The notes under the pieces were generated by a model. It was given only the letters and a program-made list of their open reading frames with translations. It was not told the DNA's origin and made no database searches. From Polytrichum commune (taxonomy: Eukaryota > Streptophyta > Polytrichopsida > Polytrichales > Polytrichaceae), in NCBI GenBank assembly GCA_950295325.1, contig OX485803.1, positions 16,740,001 to 16,804,000 of the forward strand: a stretch of 64,000 nucleotides of DNA. Reading direction: 5' to 3'. The position numbers and the translations under genes are program-made. Of the stretch, positions 48,591 through 60,600 are shown piece after piece; within the stretch, counting starts at the first letter, position 1, and every line of letters begins with the position of its first letter.

Positions 48591-48984
48591 GATGAGATGG
48601 ATGAGAGGTATGCTTGTATGAGACAATTCCCTACCCATGCCAAATACTCCTGGAAAAGCATTAACCTATCAAGCCACATGTGCCGCACTTTCAAAACACA
48701 TCATTTATTAAAAAAAAAAACTTGGTCAATGCCCACATACTTCCGTATACCTAAACTTAAACCCACCTCACTAAATGAAAAAGGGTGTAGGTGTACACCT
48801 ACCTAGAATGAGCAAAGACACACTTTGCTTGCTAACCGCCAAGTGAGAGGCTAAAGAAGGTATCAGAAGGTTGTTAAAGGCCAAAATTTGTCGAAAGATC
48901 TCTAGAATTTGAGAAGTTTGTGTGAGAGCAAAGTGATACTATATCAAAATTAGTAGGCATGGGAGAGTAGCATGTTCTCATAAC

Positions 48985-49122
48985 ATTATTCAATCCATAA
49001 CAATGTTTTGTGGGACTGATAATATTCTAGAGAATATTCATAGATATTCCCCTCATTCAGTCTGAATGTAATTTTGTAGAATATCATGAGTCCCACAAAA
49101 CACTGTTATGGATCTGAATAAT
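48985..49122. mobile_element. Hairpin MITE, copy 2
   Basis: This roughly 138-bp inverted repeat begins ATTATTCAATCCATAACA and ends TGTTATGGATCTGAATAAT, with TTTTGTGGGACTGA pairing to TGAGTCCCACAAAA. It is the same family as the copy at 1076-1229. I did not identify a convincing target duplication for either copy. Confidence 0.75.
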
Positions 49123-49480
49123 GTCATGCTGGAAACCCTAAGTACGTATGATTCTCCCACGCTCCCTGATGCATGGGCAAGGCATGTGTAGATGGGAACT
49201 TTCCATACCAAGAGGAAAGTTAGCACCACCCATGGATGTGAAGGGTAATGCATCCTTGCTCAAAGCCAACAACAATTTCACAATTCCTGCTCAAACTCAA
49301 TTTACTGCACTCATCCAACCTTGCTGTGGTATGTTCCAAGCAACATCTTCTCGAGATAGAGCCTTGGCCAAAATTGGCAACACATGCGCACTGTTTGGTA
49401 GCACATGGCGACTACGACTGTGTTCGCAAAAAAATGGAGTTAAGTTGTTGCTTGCAAATCCTCTCTATGCACGAAGATTC

Positions 49481-49815
49481 ACAAACTGGGTCCTCGCTCA
49501 CAACGACTCAACTCCACTTTTCTGCGAGGATTTGGTGTCGCCACAAACTGGGTCCTCGCTCACATTGTGGTGTTTGCAAGCAACAACTCAACTCCACTTT
49601 TCTGTGAGGATTTGGTGTCGCCACAAACTGGGGCCTTGCTTAAGTTGTGGCGTTTGCAAACAACGACTCAACTCCACTCTTCTGTGAGGATTTGGTGTCA
49701 CCACAAACTAGGTCCTTGCTCAAGTTGTGGCGTTTGCAAGCAATGACTCAACTCCACTTTTCTGCAAGAATTTGGTGTCGCCACAAACTGGGTCCTCGCC
49801 ACGTTGTGGCGACAC
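49481..49815. repeat. 80-bp tandem array, about four units
   Basis: ACAAACTGGGTCCTCGCTCA recurs at 49481, 49543, 49623, 49703 and 49783. Spacing is 62 bp once and then 80 bp three times, and identity by eye is about 90 percent. Because 80 is not a multiple of three, several frames stay open across it. The long open frames here are products of the repeat and not evidence of a gene. Confidence 0.9.
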
Positions 49816-50204
49816 CAATCAAAGAGGTTCTCATGATGAATCACATGCAAGGAGCAAGACTTGGAATTGTGACCATTGAATATGCAACTCAATCCTTCCA
49901 TGTTTGTAGGACTTGCTCAAACAACACCTGTCAAGATACCCGAGAGTCGACCAATTCACTTTTCTCGCCAAGGTCATGAGGGAAAATAAACTCTTTGACT
50001 AACTCAATGAAGAACAACGTAAACATATTGCAAAACTCTACCCATACTTCAAAATTCTCAATAGCCTTTTACATGTGTGCACTACAAAAAAGAAACTCTC
50101 CCTTCTATATATATTGTGTACACTAATGCCTAAGTTAATATCCTATCTTATATTGATGTGAGTTCATACGTGGTATGAGCAGTCCAATCCCCATGATCAC
50201 TACA

Positions 50205-50475
50205 CCCACACTGTGAGGAGGTCACCACTACATTATTGTGGTGACGAATTACCTCTCCAAATGGGTGGAGCTTCGAGCACTCATCATCAAGGATTGTGAA
50301 GGAGTGACACAACTCTTCTTGAGAAAAATTGGCATGGATGTCATGTTGGGGTTCGCACCAAAAATAAAGCAAAGTTTTGTAATGTGCTAATGGACATTAT
50401 CAACAATTGGATGCATGTCAAACACATCACAACATCCCCTTACCACCCTCAATGTAGTGTTTTAGCAAAACATGT
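50205..50475 (+). pseudogene. Ty3/gypsy integrase core fragment
   Basis: The frame reads VVTNYLSKWVELRAL, then a degraded stretch, then LMDIINNWMHVKHIT and SPYHPQC. These are the integrase core landmarks (D-Y-x-S/T-K-W-V-E and T-P-Y-H-P-Q). Stops and a frameshift in the middle show decay. The C-terminal part of the same pol is found at 52.1 kb. Confidence 0.7.
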
Positions 50476-51189
50476 TGATCTAACCTTGTGTGAGCCCAAA
50501 ATGGTGCCCACATGTGGTGATTAACTCTTTGAAACCAATTTTAGTTAGACTTTGAAGTGTTATGATTGTTCACAAAAATATAAAAAGAATGAAGTGTGGT
50601 GTGGATTGAAGTTTAGACATTAGGGGGTGTTGTGTGATTGTTTCAAGGTTTAAGTTCAATTAGGGAAAGCCTTGACTAGGTGAGCGTGGAGTAAGGTGAG
50701 GCAAGGTGAGCTCTGCGGGTTAAATGCCCACTTTTGGATCCACCTTGTTGGTTTAGGAATGAGAAGGTTTTGTGGATGGGGATTAGTCCCTACTTTGGAG
50801 GAGAGGGTTAAAGGATTGTGATTGGAGGTGCTAATCCTCTCACCCTATCCTCACCTCTCCTCACCTCTCTCCCTCTCTCTCCCTCTCTCCCTCTTTGCTA
50901 CTTAAGGTGTTTTTCTCTCATTTTACCTCTCTCTCTCACACCTCTCAAGCGGAGGGAGCTCTTAGAGCTTAATGTCATATGTGGAATTAGGTAGAAGTTA
51001 GTGAAATTAGAATGTTAGGATTAGCTTGGACCATTAGGGAATTTGATGGGATTAATGTGTGTAGTTAGTTGCTTAGAGGGTTAGCTTAGGGTGGCCAAAA
51101 GCTCACAAGTCGGCACTTAGGCAAAAAGCCTGATTAAGAGCTGGGTAGGGTTGATTAATTAAGGAGGCTTAAGCCAACTCTGCGGCACC

Positions 51190-51480
51190 AAGGTTAACTC
51201 TGGGACAGTGGCCGAGGGCACTGGTTTGACGCTAGAGCGTTGGAGGCTAGCCCTGAGACAGCGGCCGAGGGCACTAGTTTGACGCTGGAGCGCTGGAGGC
51301 TAGCCCTGAGACTGTGGCCGAGGGCACTGGTTTGACGCTGGAGGCTAACTCTGGGACTGTGGCCGAGGGCACTGGTTTGACACTGGAGCGCTGGAGGCTA
51401 GCCCTGAGACAGCGGCCGAGGGCACTGGTTTGTCGCTGGAGCGCTGGAGGCTAACTCTGGGACTGTGGCCGAGAGCTACT
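51190..51480. repeat. 53-bp minisatellite, about six units
   Basis: GGCCGAGGGCACTGGTTTGA recurs with gcc starts at 51211, 51264, 51317, 51362, 51415 and 51468. Spacing is 53 bp except for one 45-bp unit that lacks AGCGCTGG. The unit is GC-rich, unlike its surroundings. It lies in the segment separating the two gypsy fragments. Confidence 0.9.
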
Positions 51481-52099
51481 ACTAGCTGGGATTAGTTTAG
51501 CGGAGACTAGTTAGAGGCCTAAAGCTTGGCTTAATTTTGGGTGGTATCACCAAGATTAAATGACGGCCACGTCATACTACCTTTTGATGACGTGGTACAT
51601 GTGTGGGTGTTGGACTTATTAGGCTAGATAGTTTTAGGTGTTGCTCCACAAGTAAGTGTAATTGAGATTGATTATTGAGAACAATGTTTTTAAACACTTG
51701 CATCCTCTTGGTCAAAATAACTTACATGCACAAGAATGGAGAAGATGAATGATCCTAACAAGGGGAATGCAAGGGAAGTGAAGATTAAGGGTGCCAGAGG
51801 CATATCCTTAATGGCATGTGTGGTCAAAGCTGCAGGGTGGACCCTTGAGAAGGCTAATGCCCCACTTGTTCAAGAAACAAACAGTAATAAAGTATCACAA
51901 TCTTGAGCCATGGGATGTTCATTAATATGAAGGGTACCTACCATGCTATTGTGAATTTGGTGCTACACATGTGACTCACAAAACCATCACCCGGACTAGG
52001 ACGCTTAAGGGTGGTGGGTTTGGCCTCACACCTTGTGGGCCTTAGAACATATGGGGCTTATGATAATAACTGGAATACGGCCGTGCTAGGGTTGCTCTT

Positions 52100-52545
52100 T
52101 GCCTATTGTGCATATGTGCACAACTCTACATGGTTTTCCCCGTTTGAACTTTTCTTTCCATGAAGATATTGGTGTAGGTGTTGTTCAAGAACCAACTAGC
52201 TTCGCAAGTCATGTTGAGGCATTTTTGAAGCATTGCTCACTCATCAAGAAGCATGCTCGATTCAACATAGACCATGCACACGCCTCTCAAAAAGTAGTTC
52301 ATGACAAGTCAATTTGTTTCACAACGGAGTTTAGGATGGGAGATGTTGTAGCATTTTGATAAGAGAAGAATGAAAAAGAATGGAGAATTCCATCCTCAGT
52401 ATGATGGTCCATGTCTCCTCACCAAAGTTGACATGATGTGTCACAAATCCTAGCTCACTCATGGTCAACCTGATGTGCAATAGTTAATATCACGGTTCTT
52501 CATTTTGACATCCATGCACATTGTTCTGTACATTCCAATTCTACA
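52100..52545 (+). pseudogene. Ty3/gypsy pol C-terminal fragment
   Basis: The sequence STWFSPFEL is followed by EDIGVGVV, then KKHARFNIDHAHASQKVVHD, then FRMGDVVAF and a stop. This is the usual end of gypsy integrase, where a Gln/Lys-rich helix precedes a GD-x-V core. It lies 1.6 kb downstream of the integrase core fragment in the same orientation, so one element was probably split by later insertion. Confidence 0.6.
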
Positions 52546-54059
52546 AACATTGGGGTTAATGGCAGAGAAGTATTTTGAACACTACAAACCAATTTGACAC
52601 CAAAGTAGGTGAGTAGTTTTTAAGTTTCCAAAAAGCTTGATTTCTTTAGTTTAGCATTGATTTCTTATAAAGATTAACTTGCAAAGTGTAGTTGGTTAGA
52701 GATATTTGTGTGCAAATTACAAAATCATCAAGTTTCCTTTAGCGGCCACTAGCTATGGTGGTTGGGTTCTTCCTCAAAGGGGGTGGGGGTGGGGGAGGTC
52801 TTATGTATGTAAGACTAAGATTTAGATGGCCAACCCTAATATGGGAGCCTGCAATGGAGGATGCATCGTGCCTATGACTCTCCTTAACCAACTACTTATC
52901 CACTATCTAGTTGGAACCAGGCAATATAAAAGTCTCTTACCATGACACAACTGTAAGATCATCATGTCTAGGACCACTATTCTTTGCAACTATCGTCTGT
53001 GACTCTCACTTGATACACCGTCTGAAAGTCTTTAAGGTTCTCGTGTGTATCTCACAGCAAGCACACGGGTGCAAGCATGGTAAAGTGGACCAAGAAACCG
53101 CTCCGGTATACTAAATGCATAAATTTTTGGGTCAAATGTCTAAAAATAATAGCAAAGTGTTGTTTGAAGTGGATTTTTTTTCATAAATAACCTCTAGTGT
53201 TATGTTAAATATTCAAATGTAGAATACCAAGTTGAGATCTTCAAAACTTATCATCAAAGTGACGCTAATTTTTTTTTGATTAAATATGGTTTTGGATGCA
53301 GATTTCATGACCTTAAATATTTTGAAGTTGGATTTTTTCTTTTTCTTTTTCTCATATTCCTTGAATTCATTATCTACTTGAGGGCATCATCACAAATTTT
53401 TGAAGAAAACCATCAATTTAATGTAATTTTAACAATTTTTTTAAAAATTTGACAATTACTTGTTCAATATCAACTACTTGCACACCACTTCCACCGTCTT
53501 CTAAAATATGTAGACTTTCCTTAGAATTTTTTTTTTGGTCATCATAAATTGCTTGGCTTTTCATATCAATATGTTTTGAAAAAAATCTATGATTTTTTTC
53601 TTCACAACATTCAAAGTTAGTATGTAGGGTTGAAGCACTTTCACTTAACACTAGGCAAGGATCAGGAGCTATCCACTTAACTGTGCTTGCACCCACACCT
53701 AGTTGGCATTCCATGTAGGGAGCGTTTGATTGGGTAAGAACAATTTAGTGTGGATCTAGGTTTTAGTCTTACAACCTCCACGATGTAATATTATGCGAAG
53801 TTCTAATAACCCTTGTGCTCTTGGATGAGTGATGGGTTACGTGGCGGTAGGTGGGTGGGTAGATGTAGAAAGGGGTTGAGATTATGGATGATATGGATTG
53901 AAGAATTTAGGATTGTGTCCATCAGGGGTATATGCATATGTGGATTGTGTGGAGCTTGGCAATGAGTCCCTTTTCAAGTCAAACAAATGTTTCTTGCAAC
54001 CATGGGCTATGTAATTTTTATTAGGTAAGGTGGTTTATAAAATTAGTATTCTTCATTGC
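52546..54059. other. Gene-free sequence between gypsy and copia remnants
   Basis: A G-rich tract (GGGGGTGGGGGTGGGGG, about 52779-52796) could form a partial quadruplex. The remainder is AT-rich without recognisable coding. Confidence 0.4.
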
Positions 54060-55379
54060 TCACTGATGGTGATACATAGGGCCTCTTTTTGAGTGCTTTG
54101 CAAAGTACAATGAGAATCTTGGCAAGCAATGTGAACAGAGGGGTTTGCTGGACTTTGCACTAAGGCAAGAAACTGTAAAACTTTTGGTTCCATGTGCAAG
54201 TGGCTTGCTTGAGCTCAAATAAGGACTAATGAAGATGGCAAACGTTCGTGGGAAAATCATGATGATCATATACATGTGGATGGTGCATGTAAATTTCTTC
54301 ATGAAGGTCACCATGAAGAAAACAATTTTTGTATCAAATTGTACCATCTCCAAGTCATGAGCAACAACCACGTTGAGGATGGTGCAAGTAGACTCAATCC
54401 ATACCACATGAGCAATTTTATTGGTGTAATCAACTCCTAATTTTTGTGAAAATCTTTTAGCAATGAGGCAAGCTTTGTAACAGTCAATATTACGATCAAA
54501 ATCTAATTTATGCTTAAAAATTCACTCTGACCAACAGGATGCGGAGACGATTCCCATGTCTTGTGCATCATTAAAGATTCATATTCCTCAATAATCACGT
54601 TTAACCACCACAAATATTCTTCACTCCCTAGAGCGCCTTCATAATCATGAGGCTCATGAGGATGCATAAGAGACTGAAGAACATCAATGTCATATAGATA
54701 AAGCAATAGCTAGAGTAATCATCTTTGAATATTAGAAAATACTGCCAAGAGAACGATCGGAGATCAATCCACACATGTTGCTGTGAATGAGAAGACCAAG
54801 CTTATCCTACCATTAACAAGGGTCATGCTCAGGAAAAAAAACGCCATGAACCCTTTCCAAACACACAACTAGAGCAGAAGGAACCCGTAGTTTTATTGGT
54901 GAGGCAGAGGCCATTCATAGGATTATTGTGAGCCATGCCAAGATGATGTTATAATTGATATGACCAAGGCAAGCATGCCAAATGTCTAGAGGCTTCATGC
55001 CATTAGAGGCAACACTTAAGCTAGGGCTAGCAGCAAGAGATGTTTGCGTAAAAGGTACAATCGGCTAAATCAAGGCAATAAAGTTTGTCAATCAAAGATC
55101 TAGATTTGTGCATCAACACAATGTTGCCAAAAATCACATGATAACTATTATAAGTATATAGAGCATGGATATCTTTGGTGGCAACATAATAAATAGAATA
55201 CATATTGTAGTGAAGCTTAGGCACAAAGAGAACATCTGTAAGGATGCTTGCCTCCCAGGGATTGCTTGCCCATGTCCATTACGTCACGTCCTATGATAGC
55301 AATGTGACTCCAAACCAATGTCATGTCAGCAGGGGGTAAATCAAACATTTTACTTAAGGGTAAACTGACATGGTCAGCC

Positions 55380-55800
55380 GCCTGGTCAATTGCTACTTCG
55401 TAGTCGATTGTAAAAGAAAGAAAGAAAATCCCCTAATTTTTTTGGGACCGTTAGATCTTGTTGGCTACAAGGTTTGACGGTCCAAATATTTTTGGATTTT
55501 TGGAAATTTTGTTTTAGTAGTCGACTGTTGTGGTCAATTGCTATGGTCAACCAGAGCAATCAACCAGGAGTAATTGACTAGCTGATCGACTGCTACAAGT
55601 AGTCAACTTCTAGAAAAAACCAAAGAAAAAAATAATTAAGAAATTTTGACTTTTTGGACGATTAGATCTTGCATCTAACAAGATCTAACAATCCATTTTT
55701 AAAATTTTTCTTTGAATGTTTGGATTTTTCAAAAAAATTTTAGAAGTTGATTGCTAGTTGAAATCGACTACAATATTCAACCCTAAAAACAAAACAAAAA
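55380..55800. repeat. Diverged tandem duplication of about 190-200 bp
   Basis: GGACCGTTAGATCTTG and GGACGATTAGATCTTGC, each followed by a TTTTTGGATTTTT-type stretch, recur after TCAATTGCTAC/TCGACTGCTAC blocks. This gives two diverged units. GTCAA and GTCGA pentamers are dense. The segment lies between copia protease and pre-integrase fragments. Confidence 0.5.
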
Positions 55801-55863
55801 ATCACAAAAAATGTGCAGTGTAAAAAAATACCATGTCAATGGGTATCACGTCCCGATGTGATG

Positions 55864-55884
55864 TGATGTGATGACATCACATCA
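55864..55884. other. 21-bp palindrome around TGACATCA
   Basis: TGATGTGATG, one A, then CATCACATCA forms a perfect inverted repeat inside a longer GATGTGAT-rich stretch (55856-55902). The centre resembles a bZIP half-site pair. It may simply be a palindrome made by the local TGATG repeats. Confidence 0.5.
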
Positions 55885-56145
55885 TTTGTGACATGATGTG
55901 ATAGCTAGGGGCTGCATCGCATCCATTTGCACATCCTTCTTGCCTCCACACATCCATCAAGTGAGATTGAATTATGAATCTCACAACATCCATTAACCAT
56001 ACATTTTATCTTGTGACAACTTGTACATGCTAGACTCTTGAAGCAAGTGATTGAAAAGAGAAGAAAATACTCTCGATGGCTAGTGATGTGGTTGGTAGCA
56101 CCACTATTAGCAAACCACTTTAGTGGTCGTCAACAGCTAGTGATT

Positions 56146-57607
56146 GAAAAGGCGCCATGAATGCCGTCGGAGCCTTTGGAGTGAAAGGAACAACCGAACT
56201 AGGAGCAAGAATTCGAGGAGAAGCTCCCATGCATAGATTTGGTGACGGACACTAACCATATGAAGGTGCTAACATCTGGGATTGAGTTTCTGCCCCGTTT
56301 CTGCATTGGATGTAGTAGAAACTCAAGGGAAAGATGTAATGTTAGAAACTGAAGTCAGTGGGGTTGGATGTAGTGGAAGGTGGCTTCTTCTTTCCATGCA
56401 GATTGATTGTTGGGGATTTGGCCCCATCTCAAAATGCTTGCCACCAGTTGTTTGTTGCGACATCTGTGATTTGATTTATTTACTTATATAATACTCTAAA
56501 TTTTGATTGCTCCATATTATTGAGCATGTGACCTTCTTAATTCTATTGTATGATATGCTAGTTAGTACCTTCATTTGCAAGTGTTGTGTGAACATCATGG
56601 ATACTTACAAGGAGACTTTGGACGAATTGCTTGTTGAATCCATGATGTCGGTGTCCGTGGTCCACATATCAGTTCGTATGAAAGTTTGATTTGGAACTTA
56701 GCAGATGATTAGATTCTCAACATGCAACTGCATGATAAACACAATCTTCATTCATTGTAAAACACAAATACACATGTATCTACATGTCTAAGGCTTACAA
56801 CTAAACAACTAAGTCCCCAGCTGGTTGCTTGCATGTGATATAGCCGCTGTCGGAGAAGAAGACTCTTCTGGCGGGAGGTTTGAACTTCTAAAATGCAGTG
56901 TCTAAGGCTTTACAACATGAACTCGTTCTAGATGGTTCCCTAACCTTGTTACATTGGTTCCTACAAACGATGACGCCATCGTTTGACGTGTTACTTGTAA
57001 TGTGCTGAAGTGGAAACCATACAATCCTAGGTGGACAATATAATCTAGGTGTACAATGCAATTCTTTACACAGCATTAACACGATTTCATAAAATAGCAA
57101 ATGATGCCATTTTATCTCATATTTCATCCGAATTGCCGACTAGAATCATTACAAGGTAACAAGTGCAGAAACATCAAATTTCACAGTTTCTGAATTGTTT
57201 GTTAAGGGGCCATACTCCTGGCTTGCAGCTACCTCAACATTCTGGATGCACAAAATCCCTAGCAATGTTGGTATAGAGTCTGAATAGATGATGCTCGTGA
57301 ACCCAAAACTCATCTCTATACTGGACAGTACCTTACGAAAATGTGTTCCTCGGGACCTAAGCTTGTAACCTCTGCACTCTGGCCATGTTGCTGCCAGCTC
57401 CTAAGGATTGCATGCTAAAAGTCCATTCCGATTTCTTACAACTTCAAAATTGAATGTTGGAATCTGTGACTATGTCCATCCTCTTGAAACATGGATGCAG
57501 GCAGAGTTGACAGACCGCGAAAATCTGTGCCAGGTGAGAAGTTGGACTGCGGAGCGTTGCTGGCAACGAGGCCGAGCTCTTAGTGTCATCGAATTCGAAC
57601 GGACGAC
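56146..57607. other. Region downstream of DXS, including its 3-prime UTR
   Basis: The DXS stop codon is at 57608-57610 on the minus strand, so the UTR lies below it. A frame at 56888-57127 on the same strand is probably UTR. A less AT-rich piece at 56.1-56.5 kb may be gag or protease lead-in of the copia remnant. I see no other gene. Confidence 0.4.
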
Positions 57608-60600
57608 TCACGAGTTGGTGCTGAGGTGAATTGCTTCGCGGGAGCGACCCAAAACGGACAGAACGGTAGCTGCAATGTGCTTGGCGGACAGACCAGCTTC
57701 GTCCATCTGGTCCTGGGGTGCGCCATGGTCAATGTACCTGTCGGGAAGAACCATCGGGCGCCACTGCGAGATTGTCACGAGGAAACTAAGTCTTAGCACG
57801 GTGGACAATGAAAGCAGTCACACAGCAGATGACGGTTGTAGTTTTCCCTTACAGACGATTCCGATTCCATGATCTCTTAGATTACCAACCCAATCAAGGC
57901 ACAAAGTTTGGAATTGTAGCCCACCTTGAGGCCGCCATCAAGTAAGCCCTCGAGAGAGAGGAAGTGCGCCACATGGGCTGAAAAGCCTCCAATAGAGCCT
58001 TCTTCAATAGTGATGAGTACCTCATGGTCACGGGCCAACCTCCTGATGAGGTCCCTGTCCAAGGGTTTGCAAAACCTTGCATCGGCCACTGTGACAGAGA
58101 CACCGTGCTCAAGGAGGGAGATCTGCGCTGCCACACAGTTTTGGACAATGGACCCGTAGCCGAGTATTGCAACTTGAAAGCCCTCAATCAGGATTCTCCC
58201 TTTTCCAATCTGCTCAAGTGATAATGTAACATCAGGATCTAGGGGAAAAATTCATTACAAAGTGTGCAAAAACCATCATTAAAACTTGCGTGGTGCAATA
58301 TTGAGCACGATGAGGATACGTGATGGGGGACTGACCTCAAGAGGAACGCCCTTGAAATTTTTGGGGAGGGGGACGCCGATGCCGTTTCCACGGGGGAATC
58401 TGAAACAGCTAGGACGGTCGTCGATTGCTGCAGAGGTTGCGACCATGTGGACAAGTTCTGCCTCGTCAGAAGGAGCCATGACCACCATATTGGGCAGGCA
58501 AGCCATGTATGTGACATCAAAGGCCCCGCAATGGGTAGGCCCATCCGAACCCACAAGTCCTGCCCTATCCATCGCAAATCTCACTGGCAGCTTCTGGAGA
58601 TCCACATCATGTACCACCTGTGCACAATAGGCAGAGATACCAATTCATGAGCAAGAGCATTAGGGAATTCCCACACTGCTTGGGCTTCACTCGATTGAAG
58701 ACAATGGAAAAGAAAAAGAGTAACTTACTTGTTTGACAAAACCCAATCCTGTGCTTCATAACCGGATCTTGGATGGGACCTACAAGGTGTTTAGTAACAA
58801 ATCGAGATTCATCTGAAATGGTAGACCGAGTCAACATCTCTACTGCAATGAACATCAGAGCAATGTAAATGTTCCTACAAGTAGGTCACAACTACGGAGA
58901 CAATCACCCATATTAGGATTTGATTCCAGGAGGTCGCATACCTGATCATAGCCTCGCTGAAGAAAGGATGAGTAAATCGCACAAAAGGGCCGCATTCCCT
59001 CAGTTGCCAACCCAGCTGCAAAGGTCACTGCATGCTGTTCGGCGATACCAACGTCGAAGGTCCGCTCTGGGAAGAGTTTCTGGAAATAGTTCAGTCCAGT
59101 ACCACCTCCCATGGCAGCGTGAATTGCCACAATCTTGTCGTCACGCTCAGCTTCCGCTATCAAAGCATTTGCGAAGTACTGGGTGTACGACAGAGTATTT
59201 ACGAATCCCTTGAACTGCTGTCCAGTTGCAGGATCAAACTTGACTACACCTAGTGGGACCCCAGCACAAAAACTCAGAATAAACATACGACAAATAGCGT
59301 AAAAGAATGCATAGAATGTCATCAATTACCCCCGTAATACAATCTCGCAAGTCCAGGTTTAGCAACATTGCTAAAGTACAGTTTCAAATGCGCTGATATG
59401 TTTTACCATGGTACTTGTCCACTGCTCGCTCGGCATAAGGATAACCTCGGCCCTTATCAGTCACAACATGCACCAAGACAGGCCCTGAAGCCGGAGCAGA
59501 CTTCACATTCTCCAAGATCGTCACTAGGTCTTCGATGTTGTGGCCATCCACAGGGCCAATGTAGTAAAGGCCGAGCTCCTCGAATAACGTGGATCCAGCG
59601 CCACTGATCATCCCTCTTGCGTACTCGTCAACCTTTGAGGCTAGCTGGTGGGTCGACTCTCCAAGTTGCATCGTTACCTCCTGCTAGACAATTAGCTCGC
59701 TCAAAAGTGTTTATAGAACTACGGACGTTTGTTGAGCATTTGCACAGGAAAGAAAATTCACGAACTCCTGATGATATGTTGGGGACATGCCTCATTGGTA
59801 AACTCGCACAAGGAGCACTGCATATTCGATCAACAGTTGAATGGACAAGAAAGAATACCTTCGCGGCCTCTCGGAGTTTCCTCAGTTTCGTGCTGGACTG
59901 CAACTTGCTCAGCGCACTGCTGAGAGCACCTACTGGCGGAGCTGGGCCATCCAAAGTTGCGGTAGGCAGCGAGACCTGCTTGTTGTCATTGAGTATGACT
60001 ATAAGGTTGGAATCTAAGTACCCTGCATTGTTCATCGCCTCGTAAGCTTGACCAGCGGTCATAGCGCCGTCACCAATAACTGCTACCACACTGTTGCGCC
60101 TGCCTTGCATATCTCTTGCCACAGCCATACCTGCAAGCGCCCGGAGAGTGGGGACAATGGAGGATGGAAGATGTAACCAATAGTAAAGGAAAAGACAGAG
60201 AATATTGTTATCATTGGGAAAAGACAATCTACCATCTATGTCGACTACCATCTATGTCCTAATATAGTGATGCATATTATCTGTGACCGGCGCATCCTGT
60301 ACATTTTCAGGGGTAATGAAAGTGGTTCCGTTGCAGTTGCATCGAGCTCAATTGAAAACACGAAAGAGTCAGTGTTATATTACCGAGGCCAGCAGAGATG
60401 GTGGTAGAACTATGCCCAGCCCCAAAGGGATCGTATTCGCTTTCAGACCGTTTGGTAAACCCAGCGAGTCCAGAAGTCTGCCTCAATGTGTGCATTTTGC
60501 CGCGCCGTCCAGTCAAGATCTTGTGTGGGTACGTCTGCATTACAAACACAACAGTCACTCAATCCTTTAACCAATACAAGATTTATCCTTTTGTGAGGAG

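Larger units (their letters stand above)
54060..56145 (-). pseudogene. Decayed Ty1/copia pol, split by other sequence
   Basis: Fragments in order on the minus strand are a protease-like WFANSGATNHITSHREYF (about 56.06-56.14 kb, the catalytic Asp of DSGA being Asn), a pre-integrase-like MPKLHYNMYSIYYV (55.2 kb), EEYESLMMHKTWE from the reverse transcriptase lead-in (54.5-54.7 kb), and ESTCTILNVVVAHDLEMVQFDTK followed after a frameshift by FLHGDLHEEIYM and SLFELKQAT (54.1-54.4 kb). The order is that of copia pol. Stops, shifts and the interposed 55.3-56.0 kb repeats show it is dead. Confidence 0.75.

Noticed and set aside
49148-49979. Overlapping frames of 110-179 codons
   Set aside because: They are generated by the 80-bp tandem array.
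52779-52796. G-quadruplex
   Set aside because: Only three runs of five G plus a GG are present, one run short of the usual four-run motif.
58286-60045. Several plus-strand open frames of 70-142 codons antisense to DXS
   Set aside because: They are shadows of the DXS exons: they overlap them in opposite sense, cross introns and show no domain.
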